This document shows, piece by piece, positions 34,566 to 46,514 of a stretch of 64,000 bases of DNA (within the stretch, counting starts at the first letter, position 1; every line of letters begins with the position of its first letter). The notes beneath the pieces were generated by a model. It had not been told where the DNA came from. It did no database searches and was given only the letters and a program-made list of their open reading frames with translations. Source of the DNA: Symsagittifera roscoffensis (lineage: Eukaryota; Xenacoelomorpha; Acoela; Convolutidae); contig NC_087063.1 in NCBI RefSeq assembly GCF_963678635.1, positions 79,631,617 through 79,695,616 of the forward strand, in the 5' to 3' direction. A program made the position numbers and the translations under genes.

Positions 34566-36230
34566 TATACTGCAGAAAAACAATAATGCAACCAAATAAT
34601 TTACAGAACTCCTGATCAAAAATTGTGATAATTATTCCTGATAAGCAGGACGTACGTTGGTTAAAAAACTTTCAATTCAAGACCATTGAAGACAATTCAA
34701 TTCCTATTTTGGAAGTCAACATTTTCAAGATTTTTCATAATCTCACATTTGTGAGCTACTGAACATTTCAGTATCTCAACTATTTTATGTGGACAGTAAT
34801 CTGAGCAAAATCTAAACACACGGCAGAAGCTGGCTGAACACATAAAAATTTCAACAAAATCAGCTGCTCAAAATTTTTAAATAAATACCGAGACTCGACA
34901 TAAATTAGTTCAAGTTTTAGATTCTAAGCTTGAAGGTTTTTTAAATTTCTAAGTAAACTTTTTATTAAAAACCAATTTCAAAAATTGTTTAAGAAAAGCG
35001 AAATTTATAGCAACCCATTTACAAATCATAATATATGTGTTTAGTAAATTTAAAAGTCGTGGAATCCGCAACTGTAAGTGAACTTCGGAACATCTACCTA
35101 TAGTTGCAAAACTAACGTGCCGCAAAACTACGTTACAGGTATTTGTACGCGCAGTCCAGGGGAAAATTGTAATTGATGTCCATTTACGTTTTGGAGCATG
35201 TTCAAAGACGTCTCCCTTGAATCCAGGAACATACAGACACAAAATTGTGCGCATATTCATTTCACAGTTTTGCCTCGCAGTGAAACTGAAAATTTTCAGA
35301 ATTTTTCATTATTAGCTTGAATCAACTGTCCAAGATATGAAAATCAATTGTGGGCAAAAAATCTAGAAAGAGACAAAATAATACTCTTTGTTTTTGAAAA
35401 AGCTACTTAGAAAAGCTAAAAATATCTATAAATAACAATAACTTTGAATATGAAATCAGGGATTTTTCTACATTTGAACTTCTCATTTTAACTTAATTTT
35501 TCATAAACCTTTTTACATTGCCATAAATCAATAAAAACTTGTCATTGTGAACAAACTAATTGCTAACAGATTTTTTTCTTTATACTCTCATTGTAATATC
35601 ACGTAACTTGCAGCCATAAGACACTAGTGGAAAACAATAAAAGGAATTTTATGTTTTTACTCTGTAAAAAGTTTTTTTAACGATCATTTTGGAGAATTGT
35701 TTTTGAAATGAAACGTAATTGATGCTTCAACTGAGAAATTATTACCGTAGCCAACAGACAGCTGGAAAAAATTCTGTTGTACACAAGGAAACCGAAAAGA
35801 AAACTGACTTCATTTTTTTGAACTTTATAATTTCAACGAAAAACAATATATCACATTACTGCTCTATGAGTTTCAAAAGCAATTTATGATGGACAATTTT
35901 TTGATAAATTCAGCTCAATTCGAAAAATAGGAAGTCAATCATTTTCGTCAAGATTTAACTCAATAATTTTCGTCAAGATTTAACTCGCTGGAAAAGAACG
36001 AATGTGTTTTCATCTAGGACCACACATGCGAAAGCGTTTTCTCTCTTTTTTCTGATTACTTTTTTAGTTCTCATACTCAACCTAGTAAAAAATCACTCAT
36101 CATCCAAATTATTGATGCTCATGTGAAAAGAAGGCGAAAAAAAGCCGGATCTATTAGGCTGGGAAAAACGCAAGTGAGAAAGACCTAGATGGCAAGCAAC
36201 TTCTAATTATATCGCGTTGAAAACACCAAA
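34566..36230. other. Intergenic AT-rich sequence
   Basis: No gene is supported. A single GTGGAATCCGCAACTGTAAG near 35,059 belongs to the palindrome family at 1.9-3.0 kb. The open frame reading against 34,949-35,260 has no recognisable domain and biased composition. Confidence 0.5.
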
Positions 36231-36262
36231 CAGGATCAGGGTGAGCATGACTTGAAGTTTTT

Positions 36263-36664
36263 TGTTAATCAGAACAATGTTGGCGATCAAAAATGTTGAC
36301 GAAAGTTTTTGCGATGCTATAAAAATCATATCGGGTCCTTGCAAATATTCCCAGAAATAAAGTTGAGTTTGAGAGAAATAGTTCTATAATAATATTGCAC
36401 ACTTCAAAAGTATTATCTATAATGTTCAATGCGTAAGCCCCATATATATCAAGGTGCTTTCCGGGCTGAAGTGCTGACTGTATGTTTCCACCGTCTCGAA
36501 CAAAAATTGGTATGTTTCGACAGTCTCGACCAAAAATTGGCATGTTTTGATCGTATCGACAAAAAGTTGGTATGTTTTGACCGTCTCGACCAACAATTCG
36601 TATGTTTTGATCGTATCGACCAAAAATTGGTATGTTTCGAACATCTCAACCAAAAATGGCCTGT
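36263..36664. repeat. Short paralogous copy of the minisatellite locus (about 6 units)
   Basis: 36,263-36,420 matches 18,500-18,655 (ATGTTGGCGATC, GACGAAAGTTTTTGCGATGC, GGGTCCTTGCAAATATTCCC). After a short unrelated bridge, about six 30-bp units follow from 36,481 to 36,664, and the right flank resumes at about 36,740. The same locus in the other block has thousands of bases of array. Confidence 0.9.
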
Positions 36665-36739
36665 TTTTAGCATATATAAATAGCCAGACTATGATTTTTA
36701 CGCGCTAAACCATTTATGTTTATGTTAATGTTCGGCCTT

Positions 36740-37194
36740 GAAGGTGATCATTATACGACGGCACCAGAGAAGACGTTATTTTGTCTCAGTATTTCATTAT
36801 CTTTGTCGATCATTTGATACATGATGAATAGTTATCAATAGACCTTTCTATCGCGTTCTTATTATCTGAGACTAGAGTTTTTTTTTTATTTGAGACCAGA
36901 GTTGTAAGACGTATTCGATGCCCATACGGAGTTGCATTCCGAGTACTTTTCGTAAAGTAATGATAAGTTCTAACAGGTGTGGCGGAAAAACTAAAAAAAG
37001 CCTGATTTAGATACTGCTTCCGTAGCACGGGATACTTTTGCAAATTGTCTTTAGGAAAAACTCCTCGAAAAATCAATTGAGTCAGCTAGAAAAATATCCA
37101 AATGTGAAAACTTTGCTACCATTTTTGGGTTGTTATGAACATTGGGATGCTGACTAATCAAGCCTTTACAAGCATTAGGCCTTTTTATGTGATG

Positions 37195-37232
<38 letters not shown>

Positions 37233-37920
37233 GGCTATTCATCCTACACACACACGCGCGTGTGTGTCTGTGTGTGTGTAAGTGTGTGTGTGTGTGTGTG
37301 TAGGTGTGGGTTTGTGTGTGTGTGTGTTTGTGTGTGTGTGTGCGCACGCGCGTGTGTGTGTAGGATGAATAGCCGATTTATTAAAGTATTTTGACAGAGT
37401 TCGAAAAAAAGATTTAGGTGGCAAACTAATGGTTAACAAAATTTTTGAAAAGTGTTCTCTCGAAAGTTCAAAAATTCTGGATCCGAACCTGCTGACAATG
37501 AATTCTGGGCTCTTTTTTCTTTCTCCCGCTGCAATTTTTGTTTTGTCATACTTTAGCTGAAAAATGTACAACAAGACTGCTCGTTTCAGCGCGAAGCACT
37601 GAATGTTCGTACTGCCTTTTAAGGTCTATGGAGCAGTAAAACCATCAAATGTTTTAATCTAATTGAATAAAACGATTATTTAGGTGATAAATTTTGCTCC
37701 TAGTAATAAATCAATTATGGTAAAAAAACTTGCTTCAATCAATTTGGAAAGATGTTCAAGACGGATTAAACCTCGGCTTACGCGTGAATAGCGCGAAGTT
37801 TATCGCCCTTTAATCGTCACAAACTGGCGATCTTCAAACCTCAACAACTTTACAAAAATGATGCCAAGTGAAAAATCTTTTTAATTTTTAGCTCAATACA
37901 ATAAAATTTTCTAAACTAGT
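36740..37920. other. Right flank of the short minisatellite copy
   Basis: Paralogous to 31,290-32,446, perhaps 80-85 percent alike. It includes a CT tract (37,195-37,231) and a long TG/TGCG tract (about 37,240-37,365). No gene is supported. Confidence 0.8.
37195..37365. repeat. (CT)n and (TG)n microsatellite
   Basis: A pure CT run passes into CACACACGCGCGTGTGTG and a long TG tract with a few GTAG and TTTG breaks. The CACACACGCGCGTGTGTG junction is itself palindromic. Long open frames on the minus strand (Thr/His repeats) are artefacts. Confidence 0.97.
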
Positions 37921-38317
37921 TAAAAAGTTTTGTCAAAAATGGCTAGTTAACAATCGAAACTTGACTGAAGAAAATAAACCACCGGTACACAAATATTCCG
38001 TTACTTCCGTTACGAAAGCCGGAACTCTTACAAATTGCATGCTGATCAATTACGTATTTCAAACATATTTGGTTTTCCTGAATAATCGTGTTAAACCATT
38101 GATTATACCAAAAAATGGATAAGGAAAAAGGGAAAGGTCGAGACGGAAAGGAAATTAGCCAAATTTTCATTTTTAAAACTTGCTATTTTGCGTTAAAGAA
38201 TTTTGATTTCTGTTCTAAAAATGCTTGTGTGCGACACATCAATGTTGGTTCAATTTTTTAAATTAGATCACAAAAATTCATGAGTGTTTTCTCAGTTAAA
38301 TGAACAAAGTAAGAAGC

Positions 38318-38575
38318 ATGACGTGTTATCTCCTGAAAACTTTTTTATTTAGATTTTTATTCTTAAATGTCAGCTGTGCATATACGTTTACTTATATTAA
38401 CGCAACATGTGACTACACTGGTCCGGCTGGCTTTTGCGGTGTCTTCGAGTCAAGGTACAAATTCCTCAATGGAAAATGTGTCGTTACTTACGAGTGTCAA
38501 ATAAAGCCTCGATTAAACATGTATCATAGTTTTACAGAGTGTCAAAAACATGCGAAAAATCCCGAAGCAAGCTGA
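38318..38575 (+). pseudogene. Kunitz-type protein B, frameshifted before the last cysteine
   Basis: Paralogue of the protein at 33,045, with the same signal peptide plan (MTCYLLKTFLFRFLFL) and the first five Cys of the motif. A run of six A's in copy A (33,271-33,276) is five A's here (38,544-38,548), so after ECQK the frame changes, the sixth Cys is lost and the protein ends HAKNPEAS. Loss of the C5-x3-C6 pair removes one family disulfide. The GP-x-x-FCG loop and most other residues are intact, so the break is recent or the product is tolerated. An in-frame ATG at 38,300 is possible, but the ATG at 38,318 is the one that aligns with copy A. Confidence 0.7.
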
Positions 38576-38698
38576 GTATTCATATATTTTGAACGAAGTG
38601 ATAAGCGTTGCAACAAAGATGCTAACGAAAATCAAGTTGTTCAGTTTTTGAAAGTTATAATTTTCATCAAAAAGCAAAGTAATTCCTAAAGTAATTAT

Positions 38699-38933
38699 TT
38701 GGCTCTTTTCCTCTCAGCCCCCCCCCCCCACATTTCATATTTTTGATTTTCCTAATCGTCTTACGCGTTATTATGGCTGAACGCGTGATGTTACAAAGCA
38801 GGTCATGACGAACAAATGCGTTCGCAATAAGTAGTTTGTTCACCAAGCAAAATTTAAATACTTATTATGACAACGTTAAATTAGTTTTCTAAAACGGAAA
38901 TTCAAAATAGGGGGCGTGGAAAAGAGCCGCAAA
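38699..38933. mobile_element. MITE family 1 copy beside Kunitz gene B
   Basis: Orthologous in position to 33,427-33,663, with the same TIRs (TTGGCTCTTTTCC and GGAAAAGAGCCGCAA). The C-run is shorter. It was inherited with the block duplication. Confidence 0.85.
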
Positions 38934-39269
38934 ATTATAAGTGGCTCGTTCTCCAACAGTAGCTTTACTAATTACTCAGATCCACCCATCGCATATCCTC
39001 CCTCCCCTACCTCAAGTAAGTGGCTGTTTTCCAGTATCCCAGTTCCTTGTAAAATTTCAAAGTAAAGCTGTTCAAAAATTGTTCACACGGCATTTTGCAT
39101 GTAAGAAATATTGTGAAAATCTGTTCTGCTGCTCACGCTGACACGTTTTAATGTATTTTATAACATGAAAATCAGTTCTTAAAAGTTTTCATATAATAAG
39201 TTTCAAAAACAGAAAGAAGGAACTGGTAAAGAGCCAAATAATTAGTATAGATATACGACACTGGGATCG

Positions 39270-40229
39270 GGGGTGGGGGTGATCTTTATACCTTATAATC
39301 CCTATGTATAATTTTCATAGCTAGTGATCCCTATGTAAAATTTTTTCCAAAAAAACATTTCACAAAAAAATTTCCAAAAAAAAATTTTTTTTTCAAATTT
39401 TTTTTTCATTCTTTTTTCAATTTTTTTTTCAATTTTCTTTACTTAATGATCCCTTTGTAAAATATTTATACTTTATAATCCCTATGTAAAATATTTGTTC
39501 CTAATGATCTCTATGTAAAAAATTTATACCTAGTGATCCCTATGTCTAATTTTATAGCTAATGATCCATATGTAACAATTTATTTCTAATGATCCCTATG
39601 TAAAATATTTATACCTAATGGTACCTATGTATAATTTTTCATACCTAATGATCCCTATGTATTATTTTTATAGCTAATGACCCATATGTGAAAATTTATA
39701 CCTAATGATCCCTATGTAAAATAATTATACCTAATGATCCCTGTGTAAATAATTATACCTAATGATCTCTATGAAAATTTTCCATACCTAATGATCCCTA
39801 TGTAAAAAAATTTTACCTAATGATTCCTATGTAAAAAATTTATACCTAATGATCCATTTGGAGAATATTTATAGCTAATGATCCCTATGTAAAAATTTAT
39901 ACCTAATGATACCTATGTATGATTTTCATAGCTAGTGATCCCTATGTAAAAATTTTTCCAAAAAAATTTCTCACACAAAAATTTCCAAAAAAATAAGGTT
40001 TTTTAATTTTTTTTTCATTTTTAAAATTTTTTTTTTCAATTTTCTTTACTCGATGATCCCTATGTAAAGTACTTATACCTAATGATCTCTATGTAAATAA
40101 ATTATACCTAATAATCCCGTTGTATAATTTTTATAGCTAATGATACCTATGGAAAAATTTATACCTAATGATCCCTATGTAAAAAATTTATTCCTAATGA
40201 TCCCTATGTAAAAAATTTATACCTAATGA
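39270..40229. repeat. 28-30-bp AT-rich minisatellite, left part
   Basis: Units are built on CCTAATGATCCCTATGTAAA followed by an A/T-rich ATATTTATA spacer of variable length. There are two homopolymer-like patches (39,350-39,440 and 39,955-40,045), both of the form TTTTTCC...AAAAATTT, so they are themselves copies of each other. The array breaks at CCTAATGA (40,222-40,229), exactly where the LTR begins, and resumes at 59,431. Confidence 0.93.
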
Positions 40230-40585
40230 GTTGGGACGGAAGGTCTAACTCATAGAGTAATTTCAGAGAAGGTACGCCGTCTGCTCGTCACGCTATCTTA
40301 TTTTCGGCCGGATAATTTCGTGCAACTTCTTAGTCTAAACCGATCTTAATCTTTTTCTTATATCTCTTAGTCTCAATAGATCTAGACAATACTGGTTTGT
40401 TACGAGTTGGTCTCTTGGAAGAGGCAACTAAGCTGTAAGTTGAATTCAGAATGCTCTGGTGCTGAAACTACAAGTAGTTTCAGCACTTACAAATAAATGG
40501 GTTGTTAGTTAGATGGATCATGATTGATCAGTGTTGAATATTTTATACAATTTTCTATAATAAAATATAGTTTAGATCTGGTTCC
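40230..40585 (-). repeat. 3' LTR of the 19-kb retroelement
   Basis: The sequence from GTTGGGACGGAAGG to TAGATCTGGTTCC matches 59,133-59,430. Blocks TCACGCTATCTTATTTTCGG and GTTGTTAGTTAGATGGATCA are shared nearly unchanged. This copy has about 60 extra bases including a perfect 13-bp hairpin at 40,459-40,486. CCTAATGA lies immediately outside both LTRs. Confidence 0.93.
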
Positions 40586-42200
40586 ACCCATCCCGGGTTT
40601 ACAGAGTTTTTGAATCTTTTATCTTCTATCTGTAATGAAGGATGGATGATGATCGTTGGTATTTGGCGAGCATCATTTCTTGTTCCGTTCTTGAAGAAGA
40701 AAGCGCCAGGAAGCTAGAATCGTCGACATGAAGTTGTTAGCTATGGTTCGACAAGGACTATGACCGCCAACGAAATCAATCTGATTTCAAGATGGTTTGC
40801 TATGATTGTCTGTTCTGGATCGGATGTGGCGAACTATGCTTCGATCTGGATTGGGAATGGCGTGAAGCTCGAGTTTGGAGGGAATGCCCGGATCTGTACG
40901 TATACTTGAACATCGAGGTGGTCATTGGTCTGTTTCAATGAAGTCCTTTTCTTCAGTGTCAAGTCGTACACTAAACCCTTTGAGTTGTGGTTGTGAGCGG
41001 CTGTGTTCAGCCATTCTGTAGGTTGTTCGTAATGAGGTCGTCTTAGCTGGTTGATGCTCGTCTTCGTGATTGTGTATTGGTCTATATTACTGCAATATCT
41101 GTTTTACATAAATAAATATTTAGTTAGTTTTTCTTTTAATTATGATTTTTTATTAGTTTTTATCGCAAAAGCTTTTATTTTTAGTTCAGTTAATTTAAAA
41201 GAAGTACTCACACTTGAGTACCTCTTATCAAAAATAAGGAGTGTGGTCACAAAGCGTGTGTTATAGCACGGTGGGTTAGGGCGGCTATTAAGCATGCTCA
41301 GGACTTCGTCCTCTTCTGGTGGGTTAGGCCAGGAGTGAGCGTAAGATTTCATGCTGGTTTTTTATGGGGTCCTGTTTTGTGGTAACTTTTTGTGTTGTGT
41401 TTGTTTCTAGTTTTTTCCTTTTGTTGTTTTAGTTGTGTCTTTTTCTCAAAAATCAAATTGTTTGGTTCGGGTTTGTCTTTCGACTTTTTGGTGTTTTATG
41501 CTTTCTTTTTTAGACTTATCAATAGTCTTCGAAAGAATAATTTATCGGTTCTTTAAGCTGGTTTAATCCAGTTTGGGTACTGTGGGTTTTCTTTTCTTAG
41601 TCATGCTGCTAGTGTATGTTTTATGGTGTTTAGTAAGCTGCGTTGGTTAATTGAGATTATTATATAATTCCTTTCTAACCCGGTTATAAGAAAGTTTGTA
41701 GCTTGTTATGATTTGTTTGAGTTGTTATCTGTGAGAGTTGAAACCTAAAATCAGTATTTTAAACAATTCGTAGTGGGCGAGCTGTGCGAGAGTGGATAGA
41801 ATTTGTGTGCGATTGATTCTTGAAAAGGTTAGTACTGCTGACATTCGTATAAAATTACTGCTGAAAATTTCAAATTTTTTGCATTGTGGGGATTGAAATT
41901 ATTAAATTGTTTTCAGTGTAATCAATTGTACTACATCGAGGGAAAGAATTTATTGATGAATTTACTGCTGCGTAGAATAAATTTACTGCGTCATTTTTTG
42001 CTGTTAGGTAATAAAAGTTTAAAATGAGAAAAAGTTTGCTATTTGAAAAAAATTATAATGAATAAAAGAGTTTGCTATTTTTTTTCTGTTTTCTGTTTTC
42101 TTGATTGTAGATGATGGTGATCTAAAGACTAATGAAGAAACATTCATTAAGAAATGGTTAGTAAGTTTTAAGTTTATTAGATATAAGTTATTTAATTCAT
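40586..42200. other. Non-coding region between the last ORF and the 3' LTR
   Basis: About 1.6 kb without a supported frame. The sequence next to the LTR, read on the minus strand, is AACCCGGGATGGGTGG, purine-rich as expected of a polypurine tract. Otherwise nothing is recognised. Confidence 0.5.
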
Positions 42201-42206
42201 ATTTAC

Positions 42207-43150
42207 CTATGCATCGGGGAAGGAACCATTAAGGATGATGTCGAATATTGAATCTGATGTGTTTAGTAATTTTGCTAATATGCGGATGTTATTTTTAGTT
42301 TCGAGCAGTGGCCAAAGCAATTGAAGTGCTTTTATGGTGTTAAGTTCTTCGGTGCCTACAGAAAACTTGTGATTGGTGTGTTGAATGATGTTAAAAAGCT
42401 TGTGATTATATTTAGTATTCTGAATGAGTTCTAATATTGGGATTTCTATAGGTTGGATAAAGTCATGCGGAAAAATGAGGGGTCGGGATTCTTCTACATT
42501 GAAGGTCTTGGTGAGTGGACAAAATATATACATTTGGGTTATGTGGTCATAATTTCTGAGGATGTCTTAGAAGTTAGTGCCTTTAATACAGTATGTGAAA
42601 TTTAAGAAAAATGTTGAAGTGTATTTTGATATAATAAACTAAAAACGATGGTGAGGTTGTCGGAAAAGTGTGTGCCAATTAAAATGATTTTGAATGAATC
42701 TATAATATGTGTAAGTGTGTGTTTGTTTAGTGCGTAACATGATGCCGTGTGAAAAAAGCAAATCTCGTTTTTTGGAGTGAGGAAGTGAAAGGTTAGTGAA
42801 AAAGTTTGAAATTTATCGTGAAATGATTTATAAACTTGGATGTAGGTTAGTGCTTCGGAACTAATATGGTCGTGTTTCTTATCTAGTGAGCTTACTGTAA
42901 ATATGTAGGGTGTTTGGATAAAAAAAATTTCTGTTAATTGAGGGCTAGCAAACTTATCATCGTCTAAAAATTGGTCTTGGTTAGGTCTAAGGATGTTGTG
43001 GTTGTAATATTCAATAGAAAAATCATTAGCTTGTGGTGCAGTGAAAGTTTTTAGTAGCTTTTTATATCCTATGTGAGTGGATTGTCTAGGTGTTAGTGCT
43101 GTGGTGAGTCTAAAAAGCTGTGTGATTTAATAGTATACAAAGTGGGTTTG
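42207..43150 (-). pseudogene. Retroelement ORF of unknown function, broken
   Basis: The lower half is a 108-aa frame (42,533-42,207). Upstream on the minus strand an open stretch to about 43,150 continues in similar style with stops near 42,540-42,600. It is rich in Ile, Leu, Phe, His and Asn, with no Cys/His knuckle or membrane segment that I can name. It lies downstream of the Env-like region and before the 3' LTR, where retroelements usually have no further genes. Confidence 0.45.
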
Positions 43151-43186
43151 AAAAATAATAAAACGATGTCCAGTAAAGTGTAGGGA

Positions 43187-43891
43187 TCAGTACGTGCTCA
43201 TCAACATACTTAGGTTGTTCAGTGTGAGGGTTGGATGACTAATGGTATATTGGGGGAAGAGGGGTACGGAAGTTTGGAGAAAAGCTGGAGTGTTAATGTG
43301 TTCAGGGTAGTTTACATAATCGCGGGCTGTTCCGGGTTTGGAGGGAAATGGGTGGTTAGGGAGTTTTCTTTTGAACGTTCTATATGCACGGTTAGTTGTG
43401 GATGGTGAAAGGGTTGATGTTGAGTATTGATCTAAAGAAGGGGTATAATCTGAGGAGGGTGTAGGAGTTGGGGGATTTGATGATGTTATATTTGATGATA
43501 ATTGGTGAATAGTTTCTGGGGAAACGTTGTTGGAATGGTCATTGGTAAAGGGGGAGTATGCCGGGGTTGCTTGGGAAATATGCGAAATGGATGAGGGGGA
43601 ATCATTTGTGGACTGGGAGTGAATTATTCGAAAGGGGGGTTGGGAAAATGCTGGTGGGCTGGGTTCGGAGTTTGCAAATTTGTCTGGGGTTTCGATGTCG
43701 GAGTTTTTAAATTGGGAAATTGTATTAAAAACGGTGATTTCTGAATTAGTATCAGAATCCATGCCGGATGATGTGTTAACATGGGGTGATTCAGGTGGCG
43801 GGAAATCAAAAAGTATGGTGATGGGAAGTGGATTTTGGAGGTTGGCTGGGTGGGAAATGGAACGGTAAAGGGATCCAACTTGTCGGCTCAT
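43187..43891 (-). CDS. Ser/Pro/Thr/Asn-rich retroelement ORF, unknown function
   Basis: An intact 234-aa frame from the ATG at 43,891. It is dominated by Ser, Pro, Thr and Asn, with PTPTPSSDYTPS-type stretches and a moderately basic segment (FKRKLPNHPF) near residue 170. No hydrophobic helix is seen. It could be a disordered structural or regulatory protein, a mucin-like domain once joined to the Env-like region just upstream, or a by-product of composition. Its intactness inside an otherwise broken element is notable. Confidence 0.5.
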   Translation of the reverse strand: MSRQVGSLYRSISHPANLQNPLPITILFDFPPPESPHVNTSSGMDSDTNSEITVFNTISQFKNSDIETPDKFANSEPSPPAFSQPPFRIIHSQSTNDSPSSISHISQATPAYSPFTNDHSNNVSPETIHQLSSNITSSNPPTPTPSSDYTPSLDQYSTSTLSPSTTNRAYRTFKRKLPNHPFPSKPGTARDYVNYPEHINTPAFLQTSVPLFPQYTISHPTLTLNNLSMLMSTY

Positions 43892-43989
43892 CGTGGGCTA
43901 AAAAAAATGATTGTTTTGAGATTGAAAACTTGTTGTATATGGTTGTTCGGTTATTTGTTCATATGTATCGTCATTTTGAGATTGTTTTG

Positions 43990-45830
43990 TTACAATGTGT
44001 TGAATGGACTTTGTATATGATATGGTCTTGAATTTGCGATGTTTCTGAAATTTCGTGGTACTAGTGATAGTGGATGATTACGATTTAAACTAGGTACTTG
44101 TGGTGCTGTAGGTAATGTATTTGTGTTATTGTATGATTCGTTATATGTGTTTGGTGTAGTTGATAATTTTATGTTGTTTTCTTTTATTTGGGCGTCTAAA
44201 AAAATTTTATTTATAGATTTGGAAAATTTTCCAAAAAATCCTGCAAAAAGTATGCGTGCTGCGCTCGCTTGTCTATTGGCTTGTGTGCCGATTGCTTGTG
44301 TGTTATAAATGCCTTTTAATAAAGAAAATATAAACTCAATAAAATTAAAAAATGCGTATAATATAGTCAATCTTTCTAAGATGTAATATGGCCACCCTAG
44401 TTTGGCTAAAAACTCGTTTTTGAAATTCACAAAAATAAAAATATTGATTGGTGATATATCCTGTGGTCGAAATTTTTCGCCGTTTAGATAAAATTAATCT
44501 TTTATGTCTTTAAAATATCCGCTGTAATCTTGCGCGTAATTGTCTGAAAATCCTGCTGTTTCTGCAAGTTTTCGTAAGTTTTGATCTATTGATTGTCGTT
44601 GTATAGTGTCCATTTTTGTAAGTAATTCTTGAAATTGTTGTGTACGTTTATAGTGTTGCATGTCGGATTTAGAATAGATACCTATCGATTCTAAATCGAT
44701 ATTTGGATTTGCGGCTATAGCTCTAATGCTTTCCGGTGAATAATTTTTTAATGGTGGCATTAATGTTGGATATAGTGTTAGTAAATAGTATTTATCGTCA
44801 TCGGGGTTTAATTGTACAACATTGTGGCTTTTTTCTGATCCACATGGTACTGCTGTATCTCAAAAATATGTTCGTCTTGAGAGTGCATCCAAAAAATATT
44901 ATTATACTTTTGTAGAATATGGGGATTCTTTTGTAACATCGTTTATCTTCAAAAACGTATAAAGGTGATGCTTTTTTGGTACAAGTGTAATACCATAAGA
45001 TGTTTCCTTCATCATCAATGAAATTTGATCTATTACTGGATAATAAATATCCTGCATATAGTATTTTTAGAACTGCTAGTGCTAGTGAATGTAGAATTTG
45101 TGATCTTTCAAGTTCAGATAATTGGTGTAGTGTTTCTAATTCTGAAAGTGACATTTCTTGAAAAATTTTGCTTATTGTGTAGTCTAGTTTAAAATCTAAA
45201 TGTATATCATATTGAATTGCGCCAAAATATGTGCGGTTCATAAGTGATAGTTCTTGTAATCGTGTACTTTCTGTGTCTTGTGGTTTTATTTTTCCACCGA
45301 TTTGTCCTATGTTTTTCTGAAAAATTAATGAAACGTAAGGGTTTTTGTCGGTAACTGAGTGAGATGTGTCCATTGGCTCTACAATTAAATGTCCTGTATT
45401 CATGTCGAAACCATTTTCGTATTCGACAGGAATTTATGAATTTTGTGTTTTATAAATTGGCTTGTTGTATCAACATTCAAGTTCTCTTTCTGGGTATATT
45501 TGAAATCGTGTTAATTTATTTCCTATTTTGTGGATGTTTCTAAACTTAATATTGCTTCTGATCTGGCCAGGGCTTACATCTTCATATGGGATTGATTCAA
45601 TAAAACATTTTTGGTGATATTTGATCATTCTAGCGTGTTTTTTTGCTACTTGAAAAACTGTGCAGCTGTCTTCGGGAAACCATACAATGGTTGCTTGTGT
45701 TCGTGTTGCAGGATCGCAATATCCTTGATCATTTTTGCAAGGGAGTCTAAAATCTAGGTAAAGAATTGTGTCGTCTTTTAAATCGCGTGTAAGTTGTACT
45801 TTTTCGAGTATTTCTTGATATCCTTTATTC
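43990..45830 (-). pseudogene. Env-like region of the retroelement, broken
   Basis: Three frames read in order on the minus strand: 45,403-44,798 (201 aa, with further open sequence upstream to about 45,830 that carries several Cys), 44,760-44,494 (88 aa, charged, helix-like) and 44,430-43,990 (146 aa, with a hydrophobic stretch LYAFFNFIEFIFSLLKGIY followed by a polar tail). Position between integrase and the 3' LTR, Cys-containing ectodomain, amphipathic segment, membrane anchor and tail together suggest an envelope-type glycoprotein. I could not assign a family, so the call rests on layout. Frameshifts and stops separate the parts. Confidence 0.5.
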
Positions 45831-46514
45831 TTTGTGTCTGCTTTGAAATTTGAGGGGTTATTTATTCCTATGTGTGGTATCCAATGTTTATCATGAAGAT
45901 CGTACGTTAATCTTCCGTGTGCTCCTTGGAAGGGGAATTTTGTATCAAGTCGTATGTGACCTTTGTGTTTTTCAAGTTCTGCTTGATGTGCTACATCTGG
46001 AAAAAATTGAAAATGTGTGTTACTATAAGTGTGTTACTAATAAATGATTTGGTGATTCTGGGAATGTGATTTGGTTCGGAAAAAATGAAAAAAGGAGGTG
46101 GTGAAATGCGAATATCATTAAAATATACATGTGTATGACAATCCTGAGTATGGGTTATGAAAAGTTATGTATCCGATTGTCTTTTTTGTATATCTATCGT
46201 ATTTATGTATTATTTCTGTTGTTATAAATGGGGGAGGTAAAGATTGAGCTGTTATATTCGGAGGGTCTAATGGAAATGGATGTTGAACATGTTATTTAAC
46301 CTTACTGTAAATTCGAATTTTATCCTGAGACTGCTTTGTTGGAGTATTTGGATATTATGTTCTTGTATATCTTTGTGAATGTCGTGTCGATATTGTAATC
46401 TATTTACTGCCCAGTTGTGTAGTTTATTACATTCCTGATGTTGAACAAATGATGGTGGGGGTGCTACGAATGTATTCCAATATATTTGTAGTGAATATTT
46501 TGAGATGATTTTTC

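Noticed and set aside
34949-35260. Minus-strand 103-aa frame as a host gene
   Set aside because: No signal peptide, domain or splice context; it overlaps a repeat fragment.
37051-37574. Thr/His-rich open frames over the TG tract
   Set aside because: They are products of the dinucleotide repeat with no coding support.
39270-40229. Possible CRISPR-like array (28-30-bp repeats)
   Set aside because: The units are adjacent with no unique spacers, the spacer-like part is AT-rich and variable in length, and the setting is a eukaryotic genome.
43624-44031. Overlapping plus-strand frames opposite the Env-like and Ser/Pro-rich frames
   Set aside because: Their composition is the mirror of the minus-strand frames and they carry no domain.
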